Below, piece after piece: positions 1 through 8,455 of a stretch of DNA of 64,000 nt. The notes beneath the pieces are model-generated. The model searched no databases. It had not been told where the DNA came from and worked only from the letters and a program-made list of their open reading frames with translations. The translations under genes and the position numbers were made by a program. The DNA is from CAWDCV01 sp963728125 (GTDB taxonomy: Bacteria; Actinomycetota; Actinomycetes; CAWDCV01). Every line of letters begins with the position of its first letter. Within the stretch, counting starts at the first letter, position 1. The stretch lies in contig CAVSIZ010000013.1 in assembly GCA_963728125.1 (NCBI GenBank), positions 372,001 through 436,000 of the forward strand, written 5' to 3'.

Positions 1-1525
1 CTCGTCCGTACGAGGTGCACCTCGACGGCCAGCGTGTCTGGCCGCTGCCTGACTCCACCATGCCGCCGAGCGTGCTTCGACCGCCACGACCGGGTGACCC
101 GTTCGAATTGGTCTTCGGCTCCTGCCGGGTGACGGGTCCGCACGAGGTGCTGCCCACCTCCACCCGCGGCTTCGGCCGGCGATCTCAGGACGTTGATGCC
201 CTTCGCGCGTACGGCCTACGGATGCGCGATCTCGCGCCCGAGCAGTGGCCCGATGCGCTGCTGTTGCTCGGCGACCAGATCTACGCCGACGACGTCCCGC
301 CGGAGACTGAGAAGTTCATCGCCGAGCGCGGCCGTGAGCACGGCGCCCCGGCCGACGAAGTCGCGGACTTCGAGGAGTACACCCGGCTCTATCGCGAGGC
401 CTGGTCGGACCCAGTGGTCCGCTGGGTGCTCTCTACCGTTCCGGTCTCGATGATCTTCGACGACCATGACGTACGCGATGACTGGAACACCTCGGACGCG
501 TGGGTTGCCCACATGCGCCGCAAGCCCTGGTGGGACAGGCGCATCGTCGGCGGCCTGATGAGCTACTGGGTCTACCAGCACATCGGCAACCTGTCTCCTG
601 AGGACCTCCTCGACGACGATCGGTACGTCGCGGTCCGCGATGCCGGGGACGGCACCGAGATCCTCCAGGAGTACGCGCGGCGTGCCGACCGCGAGACCGC
701 TGGCGTGCGCTGGAGTTATCTGCGCGACTTCGGGCGGGTGCGGCTGATCGTGATCGACGCCCGGTGTGGGCGAGTCCTTGACCCACCTGCTCAGCGCCGG
801 ATGATCGACGACGAGGAGTTCCGTTGGCTCGAGGAACATGCCGCTGCTGACGTCGACCACGTGCTCCTCGCCACGACGCTGCCCTACCTGCTGCCTCCTG
901 CCCTGCATCACCTCGAGGCGTGGAACGAGGCGGTCTGCGCCGGCCGGTGGGGAGCTCGCGCCGCCCGCATCGGCGAGCGCATCCGGCAGGGACTGGACCT
1001 CGAGCACTGGGCGTCGTTCGAGAACTCGTTCACCCGACTGGCGAAGCTGCTCCGAACCTTGGCCACCGGGCGGTCTGGCCAGTGCACCTGCGTCAATCGT
1101 GGTTCTGTCCGGCGACGTTCATCATGCGTATGTCTCGCGCGTGCACGACCCGACGAGCAGCGCAGAGTGGGAAAGCGCGGTGTATCAGCTGGTGTCCTCG
1201 CCGCTGCGCCACCCCATGCCGAGGGCGATGCAGTGGATCTACCGGGTGATGGTCAGCCTGCCCTTCACCCGCCTGACCCGTCGGCTTGCGCAGCGGGCCG
1301 GCGTTGAGGAGCCACACGATCACCTGGCAGGTGGACGAGGGTCCGTGGTTCGACAACCAGATTGGGACGCTGGTCATGGACGGACGCCGGGCGACGTTCC
1401 GGCTCGAGCGCTCGTTCCTCGACGACGGCCATGCTCGCTTGGAGACGCTGCTCGAGAAACCGCTCGTCGGTGACCGCGATTGGCCGGCGCTTATTGCAGG
1501 GACCCGGGAGTCGGCTGCTCGCTAG
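1..1525 (+). pseudogene. PhoD-like metallophosphatase, 5'-partial, two frameshifts
   Basis: Calcineurin-like phosphatase of the PhoD (alkaline phosphatase D) type. The frame is open from the window edge (RPYEVHLDGQRVWP precedes the first GTG at 15), so the gene starts outside. Metal-site motifs are seen in order: VFGSCR, LLLGDQIYADD, MIFDDHDVRDDW and, after a shift, VVLSGDVHHAYV. The frame moves by one base near 1066-1080 and again near 1287-1306; the C-terminal piece (ITWQVDEGPWFDNQIGTLV) ends at TAG 1525. Dropping one G from the GGG near 1068 and one from a G run near 1290-1304 rebuilds a continuous protein. It may be intact in the cell or a true pseudogene. thrS follows after 41 nt. Confidence 0.75.
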
Positions 1526-1566
1526 CATCGGCAGGTCTCTGCCGCCCCGGTGCTTGGAGCCCTGTC

Positions 1567-3462
1567 GTGCTGTTCGCCGACGACCGGTCGATCGTTGCCG
1601 CACGTGTCAACGGCGTGCCTCGCGATCTGACGCACGTCGTCGAGGACGGCGACACGGTGGAGCCAATTGCGATCGAGTCGCCGGAGGGCCGCGCGATCCT
1701 GCGTCACTCCACTGCTCACGTCCTGGCGCAGGCGGTGCAGGATCTGTTCCCCAAGGCGAAGCTCGGCATCGGGCCGCCGATCGAGAACGGGTTCTACTAC
1801 GACTTCGACGTGCCGCAGCCGTTCCACCCCGACGACCTGGACCGCATCGAGAAGCGGATGCGAGAGATCGTCAAGGAGGGGCAGACCTTCTCGCGTCGCG
1901 TCGTCAGCGATGACGAGGCCCGCGCGGAGCTGGCCGACGAGCCGTACAAGCTCGAACTCATCGATCTCAAGGGTGGCGCGAGCGCGGCCGACGGCGCCGA
2001 TGTCGAGGTGGGCGGCGGCGAGCTGACCATCTACGACAACCTGCGCCGCGACGGGTCGCTGGCGTGGAAGGACCTCTGCCGCGGCCCGCACCTGCCCACC
2101 ACCCGGCACATTCCTGCCTTTCGGCTGATGCGCACCGGCGGCGCGTACTGGCGGGGGAGCGAGCAAAACCCGCAGCTGCAGCGCATCTACGGCACCGCGT
2201 GGGAGTCGCGAGAGGCGCTCAAGGATTACCTGACCTTCCTCGAGGAGGCCGACAAGCGCGATCACCGCAAGATCGGCGCCGACCTCGATCTGTTCTCGTT
2301 CCCCGACGAGATCGGTTCCGGGCTCGCCGTCTTCCATCCCAAGGGCGGCGTCATCCGGCGGGAGATGGAGAACTACTCGCGGCAGCGGCACGAGGAGGCC
2401 GGCTACTCCTTCGTCAACTCCCCGCACATCACCAAGGAAGACCTGTTCCAGACCTCCGGCCACCTGCAGTGGTTCGCCGACGGCATGTTCCCGCCGATGG
2501 AGATGGAGGGCAGCCGGTACTACCTCAAGCCGATGAACTGCCCGTTCCACATCCTCATCTATCGCTCTCGCGGGCGGTCCTACCGCGAGTTACCGCTGCG
2601 GCTCTTCGAGTTCGGCACCGTCTACCGGTACGAGAAGTCGGGCGTCGTGCACGGGCTGACCCGGGTGCGCGGCCTGACCATGGACGACGCGCACATCTTC
2701 TGTACCAAGGAGCAGATGGCGGGTGAGCTGCAGGACCTGCTCCGCTTCGTCCTCGACCTGCTGGGCGACTACGGACTCACCGACTTCTTCCTGGAGCTGT
2801 CAACTCGCGACGAGTCCGACAAGTTCGTGGGCTCGGATGCGGAGTGGGAGGAGGCGACCGCTGCACTGCGGGTCGCCGCCGAGTCGTCCGGACTGGACCT
2901 GGTCCCGGATCCGGGCGGGGCGGCGTTCTACGGGCCGAAGATCTCGGTGCAGGCACGCGATGCCATTGGGCGGACCTGGCAGATGTCGACCATCCAGGTC
3001 GACTTCCAGCTGCCGCAGCGCTTCGACCTCGAGTACCAGGCGTCCGACGGCTCTCGGCAGCGCCCGATCATGATCCACCGCGCCCTGTTCGGCTCGATCG
3101 AGCGCTTCTTCGGCGTTCTCACCGAGCACTACGCGGGCGCGTTCCCGCCCTGGCTCGCGCCGGTGCAGGTGGTCGCGATCCCGATCTCCGACGCGCACGT
3201 GCCGTATCTCGAAGCAGTCGCGGACCGGCTGCGCGAGCAGGGGGTACGCGTCGAGGTCGACACCAGCGACGACCGCATGCAGAAGAAGATTCGCAACGCG
3301 CAGAAGCAGAAGGTGCCGTACATGCTGCTGGCCGGTGACAACGACGTCGCTGTGGACGGTGTGTCCTTCCGTTACCGCAGCGGCGAGCAGCGCAACGGTG
3401 TACCGATGGACGACGCCATCGACGAGATCGTCGAGGCGATCCGCACCCGGGCACAGGTGTGA
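1567..3462 (+). CDS. thrS: threonine--tRNA ligase
   Basis: Class II aminoacyl-tRNA synthetase charging tRNA-Thr in the cytoplasm, 631 aa. A short TGS-like N-terminus (VNGVPRDL, EDGDTVEP) leads to the editing domain with HSTAH and DLCRGPH, then the catalytic core (motif 2 around FEFGTVYRYEKSG, motif 3 around GSIERFFG) and the anticodon-binding domain. I chose GTG 1567 because GGAG lies 7 nt upstream and the earlier in-frame sequence (from 1480) does not look like protein of this family. The TGS domain then seems to lack its first strands, so the true start deserves a check. It overlaps the HIT gene by 4 nt (GTGA). Confidence 0.95.
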   Translation: MLFADDRSIVAARVNGVPRDLTHVVEDGDTVEPIAIESPEGRAILRHSTAHVLAQAVQDLFPKAKLGIGPPIENGFYYDFDVPQPFHPDDLDRIEKRMREIVKEGQTFSRRVVSDDEARAELADEPYKLELIDLKGGASAADGADVEVGGGELTIYDNLRRDGSLAWKDLCRGPHLPTTRHIPAFRLMRTGGAYWRGSEQNPQLQRIYGTAWESREALKDYLTFLEEADKRDHRKIGADLDLFSFPDEIGSGLAVFHPKGGVIRREMENYSRQRHEEAGYSFVNSPHITKEDLFQTSGHLQWFADGMFPPMEMEGSRYYLKPMNCPFHILIYRSRGRSYRELPLRLFEFGTVYRYEKSGVVHGLTRVRGLTMDDAHIFCTKEQMAGELQDLLRFVLDLLGDYGLTDFFLELSTRDESDKFVGSDAEWEEATAALRVAAESSGLDLVPDPGGAAFYGPKISVQARDAIGRTWQMSTIQVDFQLPQRFDLEYQASDGSRQRPIMIHRALFGSIERFFGVLTEHYAGAFPPWLAPVQVVAIPISDAHVPYLEAVADRLREQGVRVEVDTSDDRMQKKIRNAQKQKVPYMLLAGDNDVAVDGVSFRYRSGEQRNGVPMDDAIDEIVEAIRTRAQV

Positions 3463-3992
3463 CGTCAGAGGAAGGCGTCGGCGATCCGGACGCATTCCAG
3501 CGGCTGTGGTCGCCGCACCGGATGGCGTACATCAAGGGCGAGGGCAAGCCATCGACGTCAGACGCCGGCGACGGTTGCCCGTTCTGCCGCATCCCGACGC
3601 TGCCTGACGATGAGGGGTTGATCGTCCACCGCGGGATGCTCGTCTACGCGGTGCTCAACCTCTATCCGTACAACGCCGGCCACCTCATGATCGTCCCGTT
3701 TCGACACATCGCCGACTACACCGAGCTGACCGCAGACGAGGCGGCCGAGCTGACGGTGCTGACCCAGCAGGCGCTGCAGACGCTGCGGTCTGCGTCGGGC
3801 GCGCAGGGCTTCAACATGGGGTTCAATCTGGGCGCGGTCGCCGGGGCGGGCATCGCGGCCCATCTGCATCAGCACGTCGTTCCTCGCTGGGGCGGCGACA
3901 CGAACATGATGCCGATCGTCGGCCACACCCGCGTCCTGCCGCAGCTCCTGCAGGACACCAGAGCGATGCTCGCCGACGCCTGGCCCGTCTGA
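3459..3992 (+). CDS. HIT-family nucleotide hydrolase/phosphorylase
   Basis: Histidine-triad protein of 177 aa, resembling the Ap4A phosphorylase/HIT proteins that sit between thrS and pgsA in many actinobacteria. The triad HLHQHVVPRW lies near residue 136 and a possible zinc pair CPFC near residue 40. GNLYPYN-type core sequence (LNLYPYNAGHLMIVP) is present. It starts at GTG 3459 inside the thrS stop, so translation is probably coupled. The exact nucleotide substrate cannot be read from sequence. Confidence 0.85.
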   Translation: MTSEEGVGDPDAFQRLWSPHRMAYIKGEGKPSTSDAGDGCPFCRIPTLPDDEGLIVHRGMLVYAVLNLYPYNAGHLMIVPFRHIADYTELTADEAAELTVLTQQALQTLRSASGAQGFNMGFNLGAVAGAGIAAHLHQHVVPRWGGDTNMMPIVGHTRVLPQLLQDTRAMLADAWPV

Positions 3993-4021
3993 CTCCCGCG
4001 TGGGGCCTATCTCCAACAACG

Positions 4022-4252
4022 GATGGACTTCTGGCTCCTGAGAGGTCATTTCCACATCCGACAACGGAGGGTGCGAGTAGCGCTTTCGCGCAGTCAACTC
4101 AGTCGTACATGCGCGACCAGCTCATCGCTTTCGCATCGCAACCGACCAAGGCCGAAGCGGTGGCCGCCATCCAAGCCATGCTCGCCAGGGACGATCGAAC
4201 CGATGTCGATGTCGCGACCATCCTGGATGATCTGCGCGCCGACCGTCGCTGA
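4022..4252 (+). pseudogene. VapB/FitA-like antitoxin remnant
   Basis: An open frame ends in TQSYMRDQLIAFASQPTK, then AMLARDD and ATILDDLRADRR, a pattern like the C-terminal half of FitA/VapB-type antitoxins. The only ATG in frame is at 4109, without a clear ribosome site, and no DNA-binding ribbon-helix-helix N-terminus is recognisable upstream, so the gene looks 5'-truncated. Its TGA (4250-4252) shares a base with an ATG that opens a PIN-like start, the usual antitoxin-toxin arrangement. The family assignment is by pattern recognition only. Confidence 0.45.
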
Positions 4253-4388
4253 TGGCCATCGTTGCGGATGCCTTCGCGCTCATCGTGGCCGTCAGCGTGG
4301 TTTCCTCGAGCTCGGCGCCATGCTTGCGGAGGCGTGGGCCGACCTGATGCAGGTCGCGAAGATCGTCGTGAGTGCAACGACTGGCTAA
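4252..4388 (+). pseudogene. PIN-domain (VapC-like) toxin remnant
   Basis: The reading frame begins MAIVADAFALIVA, close to the MIVVDASALV opening of VapC ribonuclease toxins, directly at a TGATG junction with the preceding antitoxin-like frame. It loses homology after about 14 residues; LRRRG followed in another frame by ADLMQVAKIVV resembles a later PIN segment (RRRGADLHAP-type). The rest of the domain, including the later acidic residues, is missing. Read as a decayed toxin gene. It fills most of the 423 nt between the HIT gene and the DUF2254 gene. Confidence 0.4.
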
Positions 4389-4415
4389 GTTCCCAGTCGG
4401 AACCGGAGGCGTGCG

Positions 4416-5747
4416 ATGAAGATGTCGCTCTACAAGCTGTACCAGAGTGTGGGAACCAGCCTGTGGCTGATCCCCGTGCTCTGCGTCCTCATCGGTGCTC
4501 TGATCTCGTTCGCCACGATCGCCCTCGACCGGGCGAACGACTACCAGCTCATTCCGCCGTCGCTCATCGGCGGACCTGACGCGGCACTGGGAATCCTCAC
4601 AACGGTAGCCACGTCGATGGTCAGCCTGACGGCGCTCGTCCTGACCATCGTGCTGGTGGTGGTCCAGCTGGCGATGGGACAGTTCTCCCCGCGTATCGTC
4701 CAGCGGCTGCTGCGGGACCGCCCGAGCCAGCTGGCGATCGGGCTGTTTGTCGCGACCTTTGTGCACACCCTGCTGGCGCTACGGGAGGTCGAGCCGGGGG
4801 CTCCGGGCGAGCCAGGTCAGGTGCCAGGCGTCGCCGTTGTCGCAACCTTCGTGCTGGCGCTGGCAAGCATCGCCACCCTCGTGATGTACGTCCATCACGT
4901 CGGCCAGGCTCTGCGAGTCTCGGCGCTGGTCGAGCTCGCCGGCTCGGACACCCGCAAGCTGGTGGACAAGGTGTATCCCGACCCGGGCACTCCGACGGTT
5001 GGGCAAGCGAGCCGAGACCAGGTGACGGCCAAGAAGTCCGGCGTTGTCACAACGATCGCTCACGACGAGCTGGTCAAGATCGCCCGCAACGCCGATTGCG
5101 TGCTGGAGCTGATGCCGGCACTCGGTGAATACGTGCCCGCCGGCAGCACTCTGTTCAAGGTGCGTGGTGATGTCGACCGCCTCGACGCTGACGCTGCGCG
5201 CAGGTGCGTGATCCTGAGACTGGAGCGCACCCTGGACCAGGATGTGGGCTACGGTCTGCGGCTGCTTGTCGACGTCGCGGAGCGATCGCTGTCGGAGTCG
5301 CCCTGGCAGGACCCGACCACCGCCGTCCAAGCGGTCGATCGACTACACGACTGTCTGCGCCAGCTCGTCCGCCGGCCGTTCCCGGACGGGCGGCACCACG
5401 ATGAGGAAGGCGAACTTCGGTTCATCGAGCGGGTCATGACGTGGGATGACTACGTGCATCTTGCCTTCGACGAGATCCGCCTCGCCGGGGCCGGCTCACC
5501 TCCGGTCGCGAGACGGCTGGAGGACACGTTGAGGGATTTGCGCGCCATTGCACCCGATCACCGCCGCGCGGTCCTGGACGCACAGCTCGAGCTGCTGACG
5601 TCCGGGACGGCCGATGCTTTCGGCTCTCAGGCGGAGACGCTGATGGGCGCCAACGCACACGGTCACAGCATCGGCGATGCCGGCGGCGGCGGAGACCAAC
5701 TCGATTCCCCAGCAGATGCGCCGCTTCGCAGCGGAGTCGGGAGTTAG
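4416..5747 (+). CDS. DUF2254 predicted membrane protein
   Basis: Protein of 443 aa with the DUF2254 layout: four hydrophobic segments in the first 165 residues (around 16-38, 62-88, 108-122 and 138-158) followed by a soluble C-terminal region. Conserved-looking stretches include QLAMGQFSPRIVQ near residue 86 and VMYVHHVGQALRV near 158. GGAGG lies 8 nt before ATG 4416. The function of the family is unknown. It converges on an HTTM gene with 14 nt between stops. The C-terminal 30 residues are rich in Gly, Asp and Ala and probably unstructured. Confidence 0.8.
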   Translation: MKMSLYKLYQSVGTSLWLIPVLCVLIGALISFATIALDRANDYQLIPPSLIGGPDAALGILTTVATSMVSLTALVLTIVLVVVQLAMGQFSPRIVQRLLRDRPSQLAIGLFVATFVHTLLALREVEPGAPGEPGQVPGVAVVATFVLALASIATLVMYVHHVGQALRVSALVELAGSDTRKLVDKVYPDPGTPTVGQASRDQVTAKKSGVVTTIAHDELVKIARNADCVLELMPALGEYVPAGSTLFKVRGDVDRLDADAARRCVILRLERTLDQDVGYGLRLLVDVAERSLSESPWQDPTTAVQAVDRLHDCLRQLVRRPFPDGRHHDEEGELRFIERVMTWDDYVHLAFDEIRLAGAGSPPVARRLEDTLRDLRAIAPDHRRAVLDAQLELLTSGTADAFGSQAETLMGANAHGHSIGDAGGGGDQLDSPADAPLRSGVGS

Positions 5748-5761
5748 CTGACGCCGATTGA

Positions 5762-6625
5762 TCACCGCGACCAGGTAGGTGCGCGACGAATTCGCGTTGA
5801 CATGTACCGGCCAACTCGTCGGACCAGCTCTGGGATGCGTTCCAGCGGGACGAACGCCAGCAGGCAGACGGCCGTCGGCAGGAAGTGGATCCTGATCGCG
5901 AGCCAGGTGGCGAGGTGGAAGCAGCCGAAGAACAGCAGGCCCGCCGCGAGCAGGCGTCCGCGCAGGACGAGCAGCAGCGGCGACAGCACCTCCGCCATGA
6001 GCACGCCCCACTGCGACAGCTTCAACAGCTGCGGGTACTCCAGGAGCATCTTGCCGATGCCGGTGCCGCGCCGGCTCATCGCCCAGGTGAACGTGGCGCC
6101 GTTCGCCCAGCCCCAGCCACCCCAGCGCATCTTCGCCCACGCCGACAGGAAATACGTCGCCACCGTGGCCACCTGGATGCAGCGGATCGCGAACCCGGCC
6201 GCCTCGCTCGCTATGCGGTCGCGGAACCGCGCCACTCCCGCCGTCGGCAATACCCACACGGCAACGAGAAGCGCCAGCTTGTCGTGGTCGATCTTGCCGT
6301 ACGACATCGCGATCAGCTGCCAGTCCAGATAGGCCAGCGCGACGGTCCAGCCCGCCACGCGCGGCAGCCGACCCGTCGCCGCGATCGCGGCCGACGCGAG
6401 CAGCACGACCTGCAGCGTGTGGACCCACAGCGGCGTCGGCGCCGGATGGCCAAGCAGCCGGGGGAGCAGCACTGGCTGGTACAGCTCGGCGGGTACGAAA
6501 CCGTGCGGCACGACGTTGACGAGCAGTGTCGCGTCGTAGATGACGAACAGGTAGAGCAGCGTGCGTAGCCACGCGATCCTTGCCGTCGGGAGCGGCGTGA
6601 GCCACCACCGACGCCAGGCGCTCAC
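5762..6625 (-). CDS. HTTM-domain membrane protein (copy 1)
   Basis: Protein of 287 aa with about six to seven hydrophobic segments and the HTTM/vitamin-K-carboxylase-like pattern: an N-terminal helix LYLFVIYDATLLV, MSYGKIDHDKLAL in the middle, and a WAKMRWGGWGWANGATF block. It is clearly paralogous to the gene at 7074-7934 (both carry SYGK(I/V)DHD and AAFAKLRFGG/SAWAKMRWGG). GTG 6625 overlaps the stop of the upstream small gene (GTGA), so the four minus-strand genes are probably one transcript. Whether it acts as an enzyme or a structural membrane protein is not known. Confidence 0.75.
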   Translation of the reverse strand: MSAWRRWWLTPLPTARIAWLRTLLYLFVIYDATLLVNVVPHGFVPAELYQPVLLPRLLGHPAPTPLWVHTLQVVLLASAAIAATGRLPRVAGWTVALAYLDWQLIAMSYGKIDHDKLALLVAVWVLPTAGVARFRDRIASEAAGFAIRCIQVATVATYFLSAWAKMRWGGWGWANGATFTWAMSRRGTGIGKMLLEYPQLLKLSQWGVLMAEVLSPLLLVLRGRLLAAGLLFFGCFHLATWLAIRIHFLPTAVCLLAFVPLERIPELVRRVGRYMSTRIRRAPTWSR

Positions 6626-7077
6626 GGGACCTCCCAGACGGCGAGCGTCTCCACCCGCACGTCGCCCAGCGCGCTATCGACGAGCTCGGTGACCTTCTGC
6701 CGCAGGTAGAGCCGTTCGTATTGCGGCTGCCCGGGATTCCTGTCCTGCTGAGCCTGGGCGACGGCCTGCAGCAGGGATGGGTCAGCGACGATCTTCGTGA
6801 GCTGACCCTCGATCTCGGCCCGCTTGATCCCTACGCCGTCCAGGCTGAGTGGAACGCGGACCAGATCGCCGGCCTCGGTGTCCGCCTCGATGAACGTCGA
6901 GCGGATCTCTCCGTTGGGGTCGACGGAGAACGCGTACTGCACGAGTGGGCCGAACGGGAACATGTCGTCAGTACCGCGCACCGTGCCGTACAACAGGATG
7001 CCGAGGCCCGCCGACACAGCCGCGAGTCGCACCAGCGCTCCGCGGCGCGTCACGCGACGAACCGGTAGATCGCTCAC
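6622..7077 (-). CDS. small membrane-anchored partner of HTTM protein (copy 1)
   Basis: Protein of 151 aa, starting at GTG 7077 in a GTGA overlap with the upstream HTTM gene. A basic N-terminus (RRVTRRGALVRLA) leads into one hydrophobic segment (AAVSAGLGILLYGTV), then an outward-facing domain beginning DDMFPFGPLVQY. It is paralogous to the gene at 7931-8380: both share DD-FPFGP, a VGI/VGM-AE(I/V)EGQL block and a final (L/I)AVWEV/VIAEWSE tail. No enzymatic motif is visible. The pairing with an HTTM gene in both copies suggests the two products work together. Confidence 0.65.
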   Translation of the reverse strand: MSDLPVRRVTRRGALVRLAAVSAGLGILLYGTVRGTDDMFPFGPLVQYAFSVDPNGEIRSTFIEADTEAGDLVRVPLSLDGVGIKRAEIEGQLTKIVADPSLLQAVAQAQQDRNPGQPQYERLYLRQKVTELVDSALGDVRVETLAVWEVP

Positions 7078-7934
7078 TGCAGCACGGGTGCTCGCGCCCG
7101 TTGCGCGCGCCACTGAGACAGTCGTCGGGGGAGCACCTCGAGCGGCAGGAACGCCGCAAGGCACAGCACGTGCGGCAGGAAGATGATCGTGATGCCGGCG
7201 TACGTCGCGACATGGAAGCCGACGAGGAAGACGACGAGCCGTGTCCGCCACTTCGCGTTCGCGAACAGCAGCACCGGTGAGGCCAGCTCGAACGCGACGA
7301 TGAACCATTGCCCTGCCTGCAGGGTCCACGGCATCCCGAGCAGCGGCTCGGCGAGGAACGTCCCGCGACGGAGCACCGCACGAGCGAGGGTCGCGCTGTT
7401 CACCCACTCGATGCCGCCGAAGCGCAGTTTCGCGAACGCGGCGAGGAAGTAGGTGAGGACGACCGCGATCTGCACCATCCGCAGCGCCCAGCCAGCAGCT
7501 TCGGATGCCGTGCGGTCGGACCAGCGCGCACGTCCAACCGTTGCGAGCACGGCGAGCGCGACGAGGAACGCGAAGCGGTCGTGGTCGACCTTGCCGTACG
7601 AGAACGCGATGATCATCCACTCGAAGTAGAGGACGAAGACCACCGTCCCCAATAGCCGCGGCGCCCGACCCGTCGCCGCCAGCAGCGCGGTGCCGACGAG
7701 CAGCCACTGGCACGCGAGCACCAGCGTGTGCGTCGGTGTCGGCAGCGGCAGGAGCCGGCCTACGAAGAGCGGCTGGTAGAACGCCGGATCCGCGTAAGCG
7801 TGATACGTGCCCATGGTGCGCGTGACGAGCACGTCGAGCGGGATGAACAGGTAGACGAGCAGCCGGAACACGGCCAGCCGGTCGAGCGGCGCCGCAGCGA
7901 AGAGCCACGACCGCGTCGCCGCCCAGGCAGTCAC
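7074..7934 (-). CDS. HTTM-domain membrane protein (copy 2)
   Basis: Protein of 286 aa from GTG 7934 (overlaps the upstream stop by GTGA); an open frame further upstream is the shadow of the neighbouring gene. Hydrophobic segments alternate with the HTTM-type blocks FSYGKVDHDRFAFL and FAKLRFGGIEWVNSATL, and the C-terminal half carries GFHVATYAGITIIFLPHV. It matches the downstream HTTM copy along its length, with the same order of motifs. Two HTTM genes alternate with two partner genes, indicating duplication of a two-gene cassette. The biochemical role is unknown. Confidence 0.75.
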   Translation of the reverse strand: MTAWAATRSWLFAAAPLDRLAVFRLLVYLFIPLDVLVTRTMGTYHAYADPAFYQPLFVGRLLPLPTPTHTLVLACQWLLVGTALLAATGRAPRLLGTVVFVLYFEWMIIAFSYGKVDHDRFAFLVALAVLATVGRARWSDRTASEAAGWALRMVQIAVVLTYFLAAFAKLRFGGIEWVNSATLARAVLRRGTFLAEPLLGMPWTLQAGQWFIVAFELASPVLLFANAKWRTRLVVFLVGFHVATYAGITIIFLPHVLCLAAFLPLEVLPRRLSQWRAQRARAPVLQ

Positions 7935-8380
7935 CGTTCGCTCCACTCCGCGATTACCGACTCGCGGATGTCCGTCGGTTCCCGATCGACGAGGACGTAC
8001 TGCCGCCGCACGAGGCGCATTCCAGACCATGGCTTGTCGTCGGGCTGCAGGCGCGCGTGCGTCGCCGCGAGCTTGCCGAGCAGGTCGGGGGACGCAACGA
8101 AGCGCGGTAGTTGCCCCTCGACCTCGGCCGGGTTCATGCCGACGTTGTCGGGCGTAAGCGAAGCGCGCCGCCAGCCGTCCGACTCGGTGTACGCCTCGAT
8201 GCGCACGACGTTGACCGGACCGTCGGGCGCATTGCTGGTCGAGTACATACGGAACGGGCCGAACGGGAAGTGATCGTCTTGACCCCACGCCGTCCCGGCG
8301 ACGATCAGCACGAGCCCGATAGCGGTGGCAGCGACGCGGACTCCCACGCCGGCTGCCGTCAGCGTCGCCCGCTCGCGCAT
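7931..8380 (-). CDS. small membrane-anchored partner of HTTM protein (copy 2)
   Basis: Protein of 149 aa if translated from ATG 8380 (MRERATLTAAG); a further in-frame ATG at 8419 would add 13 residues. One hydrophobic segment (VAATAIGLVLIVAGTAWG) is followed by a domain opening DDHFPFGPFRMYS and containing VGMNPAEVEGQLPRF and LVRRQYVLVD. It heads the four-gene minus-strand unit and is divergent from the GH15-like gene with only about 75 nt between starts, so a shared promoter region is likely. No known function; homologous to the gene at 6622-7077. Confidence 0.6.
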   Translation of the reverse strand: MRERATLTAAGVGVRVAATAIGLVLIVAGTAWGQDDHFPFGPFRMYSTSNAPDGPVNVVRIEAYTESDGWRRASLTPDNVGMNPAEVEGQLPRFVASPDLLGKLAATHARLQPDDKPWSGMRLVRRQYVLVDREPTDIRESVIAEWSER

Positions 8381-8455
8381 GTCGAGGAGGCTACGTGAGC
8401 TGTCCCACCGTGACAGCATGTCGCCACATCCACGAGGAGGGCGGGCGGAGAGCTG

